From positions 62,001 through 126,000 of the forward strand of contig JAQUVX010000009.1 of assembly GCA_028693165.1 (NCBI GenBank): a DNA stretch of 64,000 bases. The letters are read 5' to 3'. The notes under the pieces were generated by a model, which ran no database searches, was not told where the DNA came from, and was given only the letters and a program-made list of their open reading frames with translations. Shown in pieces: positions 8,624 through 17,456 of this stretch (its first letter is position 1; every line of letters starts with the position of its first letter). The position numbers were made by a program, and so were the translations under genes. The DNA is from Lachnospiraceae bacterium (lineage in GTDB: Bacteria; Bacillota; Clostridia; Lachnospirales; Lachnospiraceae).

Positions 8624-9631
8624 ATGGCAGATCAGAAATCAAATTTTGAGATTCGGACAGACCTGGCACTGGAGGAGCGGGAGAGCTTTCCGGGAGACGG
8701 CGGGGAAGTATCGGGAGTATCCCTTCGGGAGTGGCATGATGAGCAGTCCTGCGTCAAGCTGACGGAGGTTAAGATTCTGGATGAACAGGGCGCGCGGGCC
8801 ATGGGAAAGCCGCGGGGGATTTATCTGACGCTGGAGGCGGATCAGCTTGCGAAGAAGGATGAGAATTATCATGAGGAGGTGTCCGGGGAGCTGGCAAAAC
8901 AGATTCGAAAGCTCATACGCAGTCTGATGGGGCATGAAATGCAGCTGGCCGATCTGCGCATTCTGACGGCGGGACTTGGCAATCCTTCCGTGACACCGGA
9001 TGCGCTGGGGCCGCGGGTATTGGAACATCTTCAGGTGACGCGCCATCTGGACATGCAGTACGGCGAGGGCTTTTGCGAGGAACGGAAGCTGCCGGTCTTA
9101 AGCGGCATTGTTCCAGGGGTCATGGCGCAGACGGGGATGGAGACTGCGGAAATCTTAACGGGCATCATCCGGGAGACGCAGCCGGATCTGCTGATCGTGG
9201 TGGATGCGCTGGCGGCCCGCAGCATCCGCCGTCTGGGAACGACCATTCAGCTTACGGATACCGGCATTCATCCCGGCTCCGGGGTGGGCAACCACCGCCA
9301 CAGCCTGACAAAGGAGAGTCTTGGGATTCCGGTGCTTGCCATCGGAGTACCCACCGTCGTCGGAGCCGCGGCTATCGTCCACGATACGGTCGGAGCCATG
9401 ATCCAGACGCTGTCGGGCAGCAGCGCCACCCGCGGCATGAGCGATTTTTTGCAGGAGCTTTCCCCGGACGAACAGTACAAGCTGATCCAGGAGCTGTTGG
9501 AGCCGGAATTTGGCAGCTTTTATGTGACGCCGCCCAATGTGGACGAGCAGATTGGCTGGCTGAGCTTCACCATATCGGAGGGAATCCATCAGGCGGTTTT
9601 TGACGGAGAAAACACCGGGAAACGGTTGTAA
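8624..9631 (+). CDS. gpr: Germination (spore) protease GPR
   Basis: 335-aa endopeptidase that degrades small acid-soluble spore proteins during germination; it is made as a zymogen (P46) and autoprocessed. Recognisable blocks are FEIRTDLALEERE at the N-terminus (pro-region boundary), LGNPSVTPDALGPRV, PGVMAQTGMETAEI, IVVDALAARS and the TGIHPGSGVGNHR segment. Length is slightly under the Bacillus protein. A spoIIP gene often follows gpr in Bacillus; here a TSUP permease follows instead. Transcription by sigma-G is expected from the family, but no clear sigma-G promoter was found. Confidence 0.95.
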   Translation: MADQKSNFEIRTDLALEERESFPGDGGEVSGVSLREWHDEQSCVKLTEVKILDEQGARAMGKPRGIYLTLEADQLAKKDENYHEEVSGELAKQIRKLIRSLMGHEMQLADLRILTAGLGNPSVTPDALGPRVLEHLQVTRHLDMQYGEGFCEERKLPVLSGIVPGVMAQTGMETAEILTGIIRETQPDLLIVVDALAARSIRRLGTTIQLTDTGIHPGSGVGNHRHSLTKESLGIPVLAIGVPTVVGAAAIVHDTVGAMIQTLSGSSATRGMSDFLQELSPDEQYKLIQELLEPEFGSFYVTPPNVDEQIGWLSFTISEGIHQAVFDGENTGKRL

Positions 9632-9711
9632 TGGGATAGATTCTATGTTATGATATCATGTGGTTTTGTGTCGAAAGATGACAAAGCAAACTATACAAAA
9701 GAATCGAGAAT

Positions 9712-10479
9712 ATGATTATGATCCAATATCTGATTGTCTGTCCGCTGATGTTTCTGGCCGGATTGGTGGATGCGATCGCCGGGGGCGGCGGTTTGATCTC
9801 ACTGCCGGCTTATATTATCGCAGGAGTGCCGGCCCATGCGGCGATTGCCACCAACAAGCTGGCGTCCTCCATGGGAACGACGATCTCCACCGGCCGTTAT
9901 CTGAAAAACGGATATCTGAAAGGCCGGCAGATGGCGAAGATCGCTGCCTGTGCGGTCGTGGCAGCCCTGATCGGTTCCAATATCGGTTCCCGCCTGTCCA
10001 TGATGGCAAGCGAGAGTCTTCTGAAGAATATGATGATCGTCGTACTTCCCATCGTAGCCTTCTACGTGCTGCGCAACCGGAACATGGGCGATGTGGCTGG
10101 CAAAGAGCCGCTGTCAGACGGCGTGACGCTGATCATCGCGACGGTGGCGGCGCTTGTCATCGGAACGTATGACGGCTTTTACGGGCCGGGTACCGGGACC
10201 TTTTTGCTTCTGGTGCTGACCGGTCTGGCGCGCATGGATGTGCGTGAGGCATCGGCTCTGACCAAGGTGATCAACCTGTCGTCCAATATCTCGGCGCTTG
10301 TCATGTTCATCATCCACGGAGCAGTGGTTTATCAGCTGGGCCTGGCGGCGGGGGTGTTCTGCATTGCGGGGCATTATCTTGGCTCCGGTCTTGTGGTACA
10401 CAACGGACAGCGTATTGTCCGCCCGGTGATCCTGGTGGTGCTGGGGCTTTTGTTTGTCAAAATTATTACCGGAAACTAA
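9712..10479 (+). CDS. TauE/SafE (TSUP) family membrane permease
   Basis: 255-aa membrane protein with seven to eight hydrophobic segments. The N-terminal motif AGLVDAIAGGGGLISLP and the repeated half GTYDGFYGPGTGTFLLL are the duplicated signature of the TSUP family, which exports or imports sulfite, sulfoacetate or other sulfur-containing and organic anions. Substrate cannot be assigned. It is alone between gpr and prmA. The start ATG at 9712 has no strong ribosome binding site; a second ATG two codons later is possible. Confidence 0.9.
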   Translation: MIMIQYLIVCPLMFLAGLVDAIAGGGGLISLPAYIIAGVPAHAAIATNKLASSMGTTISTGRYLKNGYLKGRQMAKIAACAVVAALIGSNIGSRLSMMASESLLKNMMIVVLPIVAFYVLRNRNMGDVAGKEPLSDGVTLIIATVAALVIGTYDGFYGPGTGTFLLLVLTGLARMDVREASALTKVINLSSNISALVMFIIHGAVVYQLGLAAGVFCIAGHYLGSGLVVHNGQRIVRPVILVVLGLLFVKIITGN

Positions 10480-10525
10480 TGTGATCTTATCATGTAATCT
10501 TACATAGAGAAAAGGAGTGCGCCCT

Positions 10526-11482
10526 ATGAAATGGACAAAATTTACCATGCAGACGACGACGGAGGCCGTGGATCTGATCAGCAGTATGCTGGACGAGATC
10601 GGAATCGAAGGAATCGAGATCGAGGACAATGTGCCCCTTTCGGACTCGGACACGAAAGGCATGTTCATCGACATTTTGCCGGAGCTTCCGCCGGATGACG
10701 GCTCGGCGAAGGTCAGCTTTTATCTGGAGGATTTAAGCGAGTTGGAGCGCATTCTGCGCGAGATCGAGGAGGGACTGGATGATTTGAGCCAGTTCGTGAA
10801 TGTGGGCGAGCGGACGATCTCCGTGTCTGAGACCGAGGACAAGGACTGGATCAACAACTGGAAGCAGTATTTTAAGCCGTTTACGGTGGACGATATTCTG
10901 ATCAAACCGACCTGGGAGGAGATCCCGGAGCAGCATAAGGACAAGCTGTTGATTCAGATCGATCCGGGAACCGCGTTTGGTACGGGGATGCATGAGACGA
11001 CACAGCTCTGCATCCGTCAGCTCCGCAAGTTTGTGACTTCCGAATCCGAGATTCTGGATGTGGGAACCGGAAGCGGAATTCTCGGCATTGCAGCGCTGAA
11101 GCTGGGCGCGAAGCACGTGTTTGGCACGGATCTGGATGAGAATGCCATCGTGGCTGTGGGTGAGAATCTGGAAGCCAATGCACTTTCCGGCGATCAGTTT
11201 CAGGTGGTTCAGGGCAATATCATCGACGATGCGGCGATTCAGGATCAGGCAGGCCACGGCTGCTATGACATTGTGGTAGCCAATATTCTGGCACCGGTCA
11301 TCATCCTGCTGCAGGGTGAGATTGCAAAACATTTGAAGTCCGGCGGGATTTTCATCACCTCCGGTATCATCAACACCAAGGAACAGGATGTGAAGGAAGC
11401 CATGAACGCCAACCCGGAGCTTGAGATTCTGGAGACCACGTATCAGGGCGAATGGGTGTCCATCACTGCCCGACGAAGATAA
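10526..11482 (+). CDS. prmA: Ribosomal protein L11 methyltransferase
   Basis: SAM-dependent enzyme that trimethylates lysines of ribosomal protein L11. The Rossmann fold is marked by LDVGTGSGILGIAALKLGA; the family block IDPGTAFGTGMHETTQLC precedes it and the VVANILAPVI active-site block follows it. The frame opens at 10517 with GTG, but AAGGAG lies 8 nt before the ATG at 10526, so this start is used (318 aa). rsmE follows after 12 bp with its own AAAGGAG, so the two genes form an operon. Confidence 0.95.
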   Translation: MKWTKFTMQTTTEAVDLISSMLDEIGIEGIEIEDNVPLSDSDTKGMFIDILPELPPDDGSAKVSFYLEDLSELERILREIEEGLDDLSQFVNVGERTISVSETEDKDWINNWKQYFKPFTVDDILIKPTWEEIPEQHKDKLLIQIDPGTAFGTGMHETTQLCIRQLRKFVTSESEILDVGTGSGILGIAALKLGAKHVFGTDLDENAIVAVGENLEANALSGDQFQVVQGNIIDDAAIQDQAGHGCYDIVVANILAPVIILLQGEIAKHLKSGGIFITSGIINTKEQDVKEAMNANPELEILETTYQGEWVSITARRR

Positions 11483-11494
11483 AGGAGTACGGCT

Positions 11495-12232
11495 GTGTAT
11501 CATTTTTTTGTGACACCGGCGCAGATTGTGGACGGCTACGCCATAATCACCGGACAGGATGTGAATCATATCCGCAACGTGCTGCGGATGAAGCAGGGGG
11601 AGATTGTGGGAATCCGGGACGGGATTTCCCGCAACTATGTCTGTGAGCTGGAGACGCTGGAGGCGGAGGAGATCCGCGCCAGGATCCTTTCCGAGGAGGA
11701 AGATTCCAGTGAGCTTCCGGCGCGACTGTATCTGTTTCAGGGACTGCCAAAGAGCGACAAGATGGAGCTGATCATTCAGAAGGCTGTGGAGCTGGGCGTC
11801 TATCAGATTATCCCGGTGGCGACCCGCAGAGCGGTGGTCAAGCTGGATCAGAAGAAGGAAGAGGCGAAAGTCAAACGCTGGAATGCCATCGCAGAGAGCG
11901 CGGCCAAGCAGTCGGGACGTATGCTGATCCCGGAGGTGACGGGCGTGATGCGCTTTTCGGAAGCCTGCCGGTATGCAGCCGGATTTTCGATGAACCTGAT
12001 CCCTTACGAACTGGCGGAGGGGATGGCGGAGACGAAAGCGATCCTAAATCAGGTGCAGCCGGGGATGCAGATCGGCATCTTCATTGGGCCGGAGGGCGGT
12101 TTCGATGTGGAGGAGGTGGAGGAAGCCATCGCGGCGGACATTCATCCGATCACATTGGGACGGCGGATCTTAAGGACAGAGACGGCGGGGATGACGGTGC
12201 TGTCGATTTTGATGTTTCAGCTTGAGGCATGA
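11495..12232 (+). CDS. rsmE: 16S rRNA (uracil-1498-N3)-methyltransferase
   Basis: 245-aa SPOUT methyltransferase forming m3U1498 in 16S rRNA. The knot region shows IGPEGGFDVEEVEEA and LGRRILRTETAGM, both diagnostic. The GTG start at 11495 is 7 nt after AAAGGAG. The pairing prmA-rsmE is common in Bacillota. The next gene, a cysteine desulfurase, follows after 47 bp, so all genes from prmA to thiI may be co-transcribed. Confidence 0.96.
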   Translation: MYHFFVTPAQIVDGYAIITGQDVNHIRNVLRMKQGEIVGIRDGISRNYVCELETLEAEEIRARILSEEEDSSELPARLYLFQGLPKSDKMELIIQKAVELGVYQIIPVATRRAVVKLDQKKEEAKVKRWNAIAESAAKQSGRMLIPEVTGVMRFSEACRYAAGFSMNLIPYELAEGMAETKAILNQVQPGMQIGIFIGPEGGFDVEEVEEAIAADIHPITLGRRILRTETAGMTVLSILMFQLEA

Positions 12233-12279
12233 TGCCGGCTGACCGGACACAACGGATGCGAAGAGAAAGAGGATAAGAG

Positions 12280-13434
12280 ATGGAAGCATATTTTGATAAT
12301 TCCGCGACCACGCGGGTACTGGACAGCGTCCGGGATATCGTGGTAAAGACCATGACGGAGGATTATGGCAATGCGGCGGCCAAGCACCGTAAGGGGATGA
12401 TCGCGGAGCAGTACGCGAAGGAAGCACGCGCTGAGATTGCAAAGACACTCAAGGCGGCAGACAAAGAGATCCTGTTTACCTCCGGCGGTTCGGAGTCCAA
12501 CAACATGGCTCTGATCGGCACAGCGCTTGCCAACCAGCGCGCCGGAAAGCATATCATCAGTACGGCGGTTGAGCATCCGTCTGTGTACAACCCGATGTCC
12601 TATCTGGAGGAGCTTGGGTTTGAGATTACCTTCCTTCCGGTGAATCATGACGGCCATATCAGCCTTACCCAGTTGGAAGAAGCGGTTCGCCCGGACACGA
12701 TTCTGGTATCCGTGATGTATGTGAACAACGAAGTCGGCGCGATCGAGCCCATCGAGGAGATTGCCCGCATCATCAAAGCGAAGAATCCGAATACACTGCT
12801 TCATGTGGATGCCATTCAGGCCTACGGCAAGCTGGTGATCCGGCCCAAAAAGCAGGGGATCGATCTGCTCTCGGCCAGCGGACACAAGATCCATGCGCCC
12901 AAGGGCGTGGGATTTCTCTACATCCGCAGTGGTGTGAAGATCAAACCGCTGATCTACGGCGGCGGTCAGCAGAATAACCTGCGTTCCGGCACGGAAAATA
13001 TTCCGGGCGAAGCGGGACTTGGCGTGGCTGCGCGGGAGATGTATACGAATCACGAGGAAAAGATCCAGCATATGATCGCCTTGAAGGATCATATGACCGA
13101 TCGGATGAGCGAGATTGAGGGAACGGTGGTCAACAGCAAAAAGGGCATGGAAAGTGCGCCGCAGATTGTCAGCGTCAGCTTCGAGGGCGTCCGTAGCGAG
13201 GTGCTTTTGCATGCACTTGAGGACAAGGGCATCTATGTGTCCTCCGGCTCCGCCTGTTCTTCCAACCATCCGGGTGTGAGTGGCACGCTGGTGGGAATCG
13301 GTGTCTCACCGAAACTGCTGGATTCAACGATCCGTTTCAGCTTCGGGGTGTTCAACACGATGGAAGAGATCGATTATTGTATTGATGTTTTGAAGGAACT
13401 GCTACCGGTCCTGCGCCGTTACCAGAGAGGCTGA
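12280..13434 (+). CDS. Cysteine desulfurase (NifS/IscS type)
   Basis: 384-aa PLP enzyme that takes sulfur from cysteine to form a persulfide. The PLP-binding block HVDAIQAYGK and the Lys in SASGHKIHAPKGVGF are visible, as is the mobile-loop Cys in SSGSACSS near residue 325. The gene sits directly before thiI, the arrangement seen for NifZ of Bacillus, so the likely job is to supply sulfur to ThiI for 4-thiouridine in tRNA. A wider role in Fe-S or other thiolation is possible. Start ATG at 12280 follows GAGG. Confidence 0.95.
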   Translation: MEAYFDNSATTRVLDSVRDIVVKTMTEDYGNAAAKHRKGMIAEQYAKEARAEIAKTLKAADKEILFTSGGSESNNMALIGTALANQRAGKHIISTAVEHPSVYNPMSYLEELGFEITFLPVNHDGHISLTQLEEAVRPDTILVSVMYVNNEVGAIEPIEEIARIIKAKNPNTLLHVDAIQAYGKLVIRPKKQGIDLLSASGHKIHAPKGVGFLYIRSGVKIKPLIYGGGQQNNLRSGTENIPGEAGLGVAAREMYTNHEEKIQHMIALKDHMTDRMSEIEGTVVNSKKGMESAPQIVSVSFEGVRSEVLLHALEDKGIYVSSGSACSSNHPGVSGTLVGIGVSPKLLDSTIRFSFGVFNTMEEIDYCIDVLKELLPVLRRYQRG

Positions 13435-13463
13435 CCGGGTGCTTTCACACCTACAGGAGCATA

Positions 13464-14666
13464 ATGAGAGAGGATAAAGAATATATGGTATACCAGTCAT
13501 TTTTAATTAAGTATGCAGAGATCGGAACCAAGGGCAAGAACCGGTATCTGTTCGAGGATGCCCTGATCAGGCAGATCAAGAACGCCTTGAAAAAGGTAGA
13601 GGGAAGCTTTTATGCGTCCAAAGAATCTGGCCGCATTTATGTGCAGGCGCAGAGCGAGTACGATTACGACGAGGTGGTGGAAGCACTGCAGCGTGTGTTT
13701 GGCATCGCATGGATCTGTCCGATGCTCCAGATCGAGGAAAAGGATTATGATAATCTGAAAAAGGTGGTTGTGGATTATATCGATCAGGTATATCCCGACA
13801 AGCATTTTACCTTCAAGGTGGACTGCCGGAGAGCGGACAAGAATTATCCGATCCATTCTGAGCAGATGAACCGCGACCTGGGAGAAGTGATCTTAAATGC
13901 ATTCCCGGAGACCAGCGTCAATGTGCACAAGCCGGACGTGATGGTGCGCGTGGAGATCCGCAAGGTGGTCAACATCTATTCCCTGATGATTCCGGGGCCG
14001 GGCGGTATGCCGGTGGGAACCAACGGCAAGGCGATGCTGCTTCTGTCCGGCGGTATTGACAGTCCGGTGGCCGGCTACATGATCGCGAAGCGCGGCGTGA
14101 AGATCGACGCAGTCTATTTCCATGCACCGCCTTACACCAGCGACCGTGCCAAGCAGAAGGTCATTGATCTGGCAAAACAGGTGGCGAAATACTCCGGGCC
14201 GATTCCGCTGCACATTATCAACTTCACGGAGATCCAGCTCTACATATACGAGCAGTGTCCGCACGAGGAGCTGACGATCATCATGCGCCGCTATATGATG
14301 AAGATTGCGGAGCGCATTGCCCGTGAGAATGAAGGTCTGGCGCTGATTACCGGTGAGAGCATCGGTCAGGTGGCGTCTCAGACGGTACATTCGCTGGCAG
14401 CGACCAACGAGGTCTGCACCATGCCGGTATTCCGTCCGCTGATCGGTTTTGACAAGCAGGAGATCATCGACATTTCCGAGAAGATCGGGACGTTCGAGAC
14501 TTCCATCCTGCCGTACGAGGACTGCTGCACGATCTTTGTCGCAAAGCATCCGGTCATCAAGCCGAATATCAACATCATTCACAAATCGGAGCTGAACTTA
14601 AACGAGAAGATCGAGGGTATGGTCGAGACGGCTCTTGAGACGGCAGAGCTTGTGTGGTGTGATTAG
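13464..14666 (+). CDS. thiI: tRNA 4-thiouridine synthetase
   Basis: ThiI adenylates U8 of tRNA and transfers sulfur to give s4U, using persulfide from a desulfurase. The N-terminal ferredoxin-like/THUMP region (LIKYAEIGTKGKNRYLFE) precedes the PP-loop SGGIDSPVAGYM near residue 190. The protein ends soon after the ATP-pyrophosphatase domain (400 aa), so the C-terminal rhodanese domain of the E. coli enzyme is missing, as in Bacillus. The ATG at 13464 has AGGAG only 4 nt away; the internal ATG at 13485 matches the N-terminus of homologues (MVYQSFLIKYAEIG) and may be the true start. Confidence 0.95.
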   Translation: MREDKEYMVYQSFLIKYAEIGTKGKNRYLFEDALIRQIKNALKKVEGSFYASKESGRIYVQAQSEYDYDEVVEALQRVFGIAWICPMLQIEEKDYDNLKKVVVDYIDQVYPDKHFTFKVDCRRADKNYPIHSEQMNRDLGEVILNAFPETSVNVHKPDVMVRVEIRKVVNIYSLMIPGPGGMPVGTNGKAMLLLSGGIDSPVAGYMIAKRGVKIDAVYFHAPPYTSDRAKQKVIDLAKQVAKYSGPIPLHIINFTEIQLYIYEQCPHEELTIIMRRYMMKIAERIARENEGLALITGESIGQVASQTVHSLAATNEVCTMPVFRPLIGFDKQEIIDISEKIGTFETSILPYEDCCTIFVAKHPVIKPNINIIHKSELNLNEKIEGMVETALETAELVWCD

Positions 14667-14677
14667 CAGATAGAACA

Positions 14678-14759
14678 AAGAGTCCGGCTCGCCGGACTCT
14701 CGCGTTGCCGCGCGGTTGCTTCAGCAACCATCTACCACTGGCGCGGCATGCGCATCCCC
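14678..14759 (+). repeat. Structured repeat family B, copy 1 (conserved core)
   Basis: A core of about 82 nt aligned without gaps to copy 2 (22901-22983, opposite strand). It holds a 22-nt palindrome (14679-14700), then a hairpin GGTTGC-TTCA-GCAACC (14714-14729) nested in GCCGCGC/GCGCGGC (14707-14713 with 14741-14747), and ends in GCGCATCCCC. In copy 2 the small hairpin carries a compensatory T-A to C-G change and a wobble change. It is non-coding. Confidence 0.75.
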
Positions 14760-14808
14760 GCGAATCGCAAAGGATGCTTCCGTGGAGAAGCATCCTTTGC
14801 GATTCGCG
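14759..14808. repeat. Long perfect hairpin attached to family B copy 1
   Basis: 22-bp perfect inverted repeat (14759-14780 with 14787-14808) with a 6-nt loop. There is no T-run, so it does not look like a standard terminator in either direction, although it lies between convergent genes (thiI and the HPr-like gene). Copy 2 has an unrelated perfect hairpin at the same relative position. Confidence 0.8.
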
Positions 14809-14830
14809 TGTGATTGTGAGTTGACGAGTG

Positions 14831-15064
14831 TTATTTGATGATATATGGAGACAGAGTCTCTAAAATCTCGTCGATTGCAGCTTCTGCGTGAATGTTCAAG
14901 TCAATCGGCTTGGACAGATCCAGGCTGAAGATACCCATGATAGACTTTGCGTCAATCACATATCTGCCGGATACCAGATCGAAATCAACGTCAAACTTGG
15001 TCAGGTCATTTACGAACGATTTCACTTTATCGATGGAATTTAAACAAATACGAACTGTTTTCAT
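14831..15064 (-). CDS. HPr-like protein without the active-site histidine
   Basis: 77-aa small protein of the HPr fold. The block DAKSIMGIFSLDLSK aligns with the region around regulatory Ser46 of HPr (KSIMGVMSL), but the GIHARPA segment with the phosphorylated His15 is absent: NSIDKVKSFVNDL stands in its place. It therefore cannot act as a phosphocarrier of the PTS; it could be Crh-like or a partner-binding protein. The start at 15064 is 8 nt after AAGGAGG; the longer frame to 15106 lacks such a site. Convergent to thiI. Confidence 0.85.
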   Translation of the reverse strand: MKTVRICLNSIDKVKSFVNDLTKFDVDFDLVSGRYVIDAKSIMGIFSLDLSKPIDLNIHAEAAIDEILETLSPYIIK

Positions 15065-15223
15065 GTAAGAATCCTCCTTAATGGTAATTTCTGTTTTATG
15101 TGGCATCGTGGTCTTACTTCCCTTTGCCTTATAACCATACTACCCAGATATGGATAAAAAGTCAATAGGGAGTTTACATGAAAATCCAGTAAAAAATATG
15201 TAAAAATAGTGAGGAGAATCAAT

Positions 15224-16537
15224 ATGAGGAGAGCAGCGCTTCACAATCTGGGCTGCAAGGTGAATTCGTACGAGACGGAGGCAATGCAGCAGCTTCTGGA
15301 GGCAGCCGGTTATGAGATCGTGCCCTTTCACGAAACTGCGGATGTCTACATTATCAACACCTGTTCCGTGACCAATATGGCGGATCGCAAGTCCCGCCAG
15401 ATGCTGCACCGGGCGAAGAAGCAGAATCCGCAGGCGGTGGTGGTGGCGGCGGGCTGCTACGTGCAGGCGGCATCGGAGGAACTCAAGAAGGATCTGGCCG
15501 TGGATGTCATCATCGGCAACAATAAAAAGCAGAACCTGGTTCAAATTCTGGAAGAATATTTCTGTGAGGAAGACTTGAACAACACTGTCATCGAAATCGG
15601 TGAGACCCGGGAATATGAGGATCTGCAAATCAGCCGGATCGCGGATCATACCCGTGCGTTTATCAAGGTTCAGGACGGCTGCAATCAGTTTTGCAGCTAC
15701 TGTATCATCCCGTACACCCGCGGCCGTGTGCGAAGCCGCAGACCGGAGGCGGTGGAGGCGGAGGTGCGGACGCTGGTGGCCGGGGGCTATCAGGAGATCG
15801 TGCTGACCGGCATTCACTTAAGCTCCTACGGTGTGGATTTTGAGGAGGCGCAGGCGGAGAATCTTCTGGGCCTGATCAAGCGTCTCCACGGGATCGACGG
15901 GCTGAACCGCATCCGCCTTGGCTCCCTGGAACCGCGGATCGTGACGAAGGAATTTGCCGTAGAGCTTTCCCGCCTTACGAAGGTGTGCCCGCATTTCCAT
16001 CTGTCCCTGCAAAGCGGCTGCGACGAGACCTTAAAGCGCATGAACCGCCGCTACACGGCAAAGGAATATGAGGAGGGCTGCACGATTCTGCGCAGCGTCT
16101 ACGAGAATCCGGCCATCACCACGGATGTGATTGTGGGCTTTCCGGGGGAGACGGAGGAAGAGTTTGCGGCCACCCGCGCATTCCTGGAAAAAATAGGATT
16201 TTACGAGATGCACATTTTCAAATACTCCAGACGCCAGGGAACCCGCGCGGACTCCATGCCGGATCAGGTGCCGGAGGAGGTTAAGACTCGCCGCAGCGAC
16301 GAGCTTCTCGCGCTGGAAAAGCAGATGTCGCGCGCTTACCGGGAGCGTTTCCTTGGTACAAGAGAATGCGTTCTTTTGGAGGAGGCGGTCACCGTCGGCG
16401 GAACCGACTACTGGATCGGCCATACCCGGGAATATGTCAAGGCCGCGGTGCCGCTTGCAGGCGCCGAAAAGAATACCATGGCGGAGGGGATTTTGACGGA
16501 AATGCTGACCGATGAGATCCTGCTTTTGAAGCGTTAA
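15224..16537 (+). CDS. mtaB: tRNA ms2t6A methylthiotransferase
   Basis: Radical SAM enzyme of 437 aa that converts t6A37 to ms2t6A in ANN-decoding tRNAs. The UPF0004 domain carries its cysteines in HNLGCKVNSYETEAM, INTCSVT and AAGCYVQ; the radical SAM cluster motif is CNQFCSYC near residue 152; a C-terminal TRAM-like domain follows. The frame opens at 15209, but that GTG lies within the ribosome binding site GAGGAG; ATG 15224 gives the usual MRRAALHNLGCKVN start. It is divergent from the HPr-like gene and stands alone. Confidence 0.95.
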   Translation: MRRAALHNLGCKVNSYETEAMQQLLEAAGYEIVPFHETADVYIINTCSVTNMADRKSRQMLHRAKKQNPQAVVVAAGCYVQAASEELKKDLAVDVIIGNNKKQNLVQILEEYFCEEDLNNTVIEIGETREYEDLQISRIADHTRAFIKVQDGCNQFCSYCIIPYTRGRVRSRRPEAVEAEVRTLVAGGYQEIVLTGIHLSSYGVDFEEAQAENLLGLIKRLHGIDGLNRIRLGSLEPRIVTKEFAVELSRLTKVCPHFHLSLQSGCDETLKRMNRRYTAKEYEEGCTILRSVYENPAITTDVIVGFPGETEEEFAATRAFLEKIGFYEMHIFKYSRRQGTRADSMPDQVPEEVKTRRSDELLALEKQMSRAYRERFLGTRECVLLEEAVTVGGTDYWIGHTREYVKAAVPLAGAEKNTMAEGILTEMLTDEILLLKR

Positions 16538-16570
16538 GAGGATCTTAAGGATACTTACGAAAGATTTCCC

Positions 16571-16599
16571 TTGCCGAATTGCACAAAGTAGTATAGAAT
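16571..16599 (+). promoter_or_regulatory. Possible promoter of the ireB operon
   Basis: TTGCCG (16571-16576), 17-bp spacer, TAGAAT (16594-16599), about 30 bp before the ireB start. Confidence 0.45.
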
Positions 16600-16629
16600 A
16601 GAGAAGAATAGTTAAAGGACGTGAAGAAC

Positions 16630-16899
16630 ATGGGCGAAATTCATAATACACAATTTTTTAAGGCAGTACAGGAGAATAAGATGGATGTCAGCCAGGTTTT
16701 GGAGCAGGTATATATGGCTCTGAGCGAGAAAGGGTATAATCCGGTTAACCAGATCGTGGGCTACATTATGTCTGGAGATCCGACCTATATTACCAGCCAT
16801 AAGAGCGCCAGAAGTCTGATTATGAAGGTGGAACGTGATGAGATTCTGGAAGAACTGATGTCAGTATACATTGATGCGAAACTTAAGAAACAGGCATAG
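16630..16899 (+). CDS. ireB: IreB family regulatory phosphoprotein
   Basis: 89-aa protein of UPF0297 (YrzL/IreB). The signature NPVNQIVGYIMSGDPTYITSHKSARSLI is present. In Enterococcus IreB is a substrate of the Ser/Thr kinase IreK and limits cephalosporin resistance; in other species the function is less clear. ATG 16630 lies about 9 nt after AAAGGAC; the GTG at 16621 would abut that site. Synteny with ruvX and a DUF1292 gene is the standard arrangement in Bacillota. Confidence 0.92.
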   Translation: MGEIHNTQFFKAVQENKMDVSQVLEQVYMALSEKGYNPVNQIVGYIMSGDPTYITSHKSARSLIMKVERDEILEELMSVYIDAKLKKQA

Positions 16900-16930
16900 T
16901 AGGCCCGAAATCTGCTTATAGGAAACCACG

Positions 16931-16973
16931 AAAGACTGTCAGCCGTATTCGTCCAGGAGGCTGACAGTCTTTT
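16931..16973 (+). terminator. Terminator-like hairpin between ireB and ruvX
   Basis: AAAGACTGTCAGCC (16931-16944) pairs with GGCTGACAGTCTTTT (16959-16973). The T-run is short, so partial read-through into ruvX is plausible. Confidence 0.65.
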
Positions 16974-17029
16974 CCGAAAGCCGAAAGATGAGCAGAAGCG
17001 TGCAGATGACATGAGCGTGGAGAACATAG

Positions 17030-17452
17030 ATGAGAATATTGGGATTGGATTATGGCTCTAAGACTGTGGGGGTCGCAGTCTGCGATCCGCTTGGGCTGAC
17101 GGCCCAGGGCGTCGAGACGATTACCCGCAGGGACGAGGAGAAGCTGCGCAAAACTCTGGCAAGAATTGAGGCATTGATTGCCGAATATCAGGTTGAAACC
17201 ATCGTTTTGGGTTATCCTAAGAATATGGATGATTCGATCGGAGAGCGCGCAAGGAAGACCGAGGAGTTTCGGGATATGCTGATCAGAAGGACCGGTCTGC
17301 CGGTGGTTCTGTGGGATGAGCGTCTGACAACTATAGAAGCAAATGAGATATTAATAGAAAGTGGAGTACGCCGGGAGGATCGGAAGAAAGTGATTGACAA
17401 GATAGCGGCAACACTGATCTTACAGTCTTACCTTGGCTCCATACAGGAGTGA
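17030..17452 (+). CDS. ruvX: Holliday junction resolvase-like nuclease RuvX/YqgF
   Basis: 140-aa RNase H-fold protein. The first catalytic Asp is in [13 protein letters not shown], the [13 protein letters not shown] block follows, and the last acidic motif is near WDERLTT and [14 protein letters not shown]. The family acts in pre-16S rRNA 5' processing in E. coli and was first proposed as a Holliday junction resolvase. The DUF1292 gene starts 4 bp after its stop. Confidence 0.94.
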   Translation: MRILGLDYGSKTVGVAVCDPLGLTAQGVETITRRDEEKLRKTLARIEALIAEYQVETIVLGYPKNMDDSIGERARKTEEFRDMLIRRTGLPVVLWDERLTTIEANEILIESGVRREDRKKVIDKIAATLILQSYLGSIQE

Positions 17453-17456
17453 GAAC

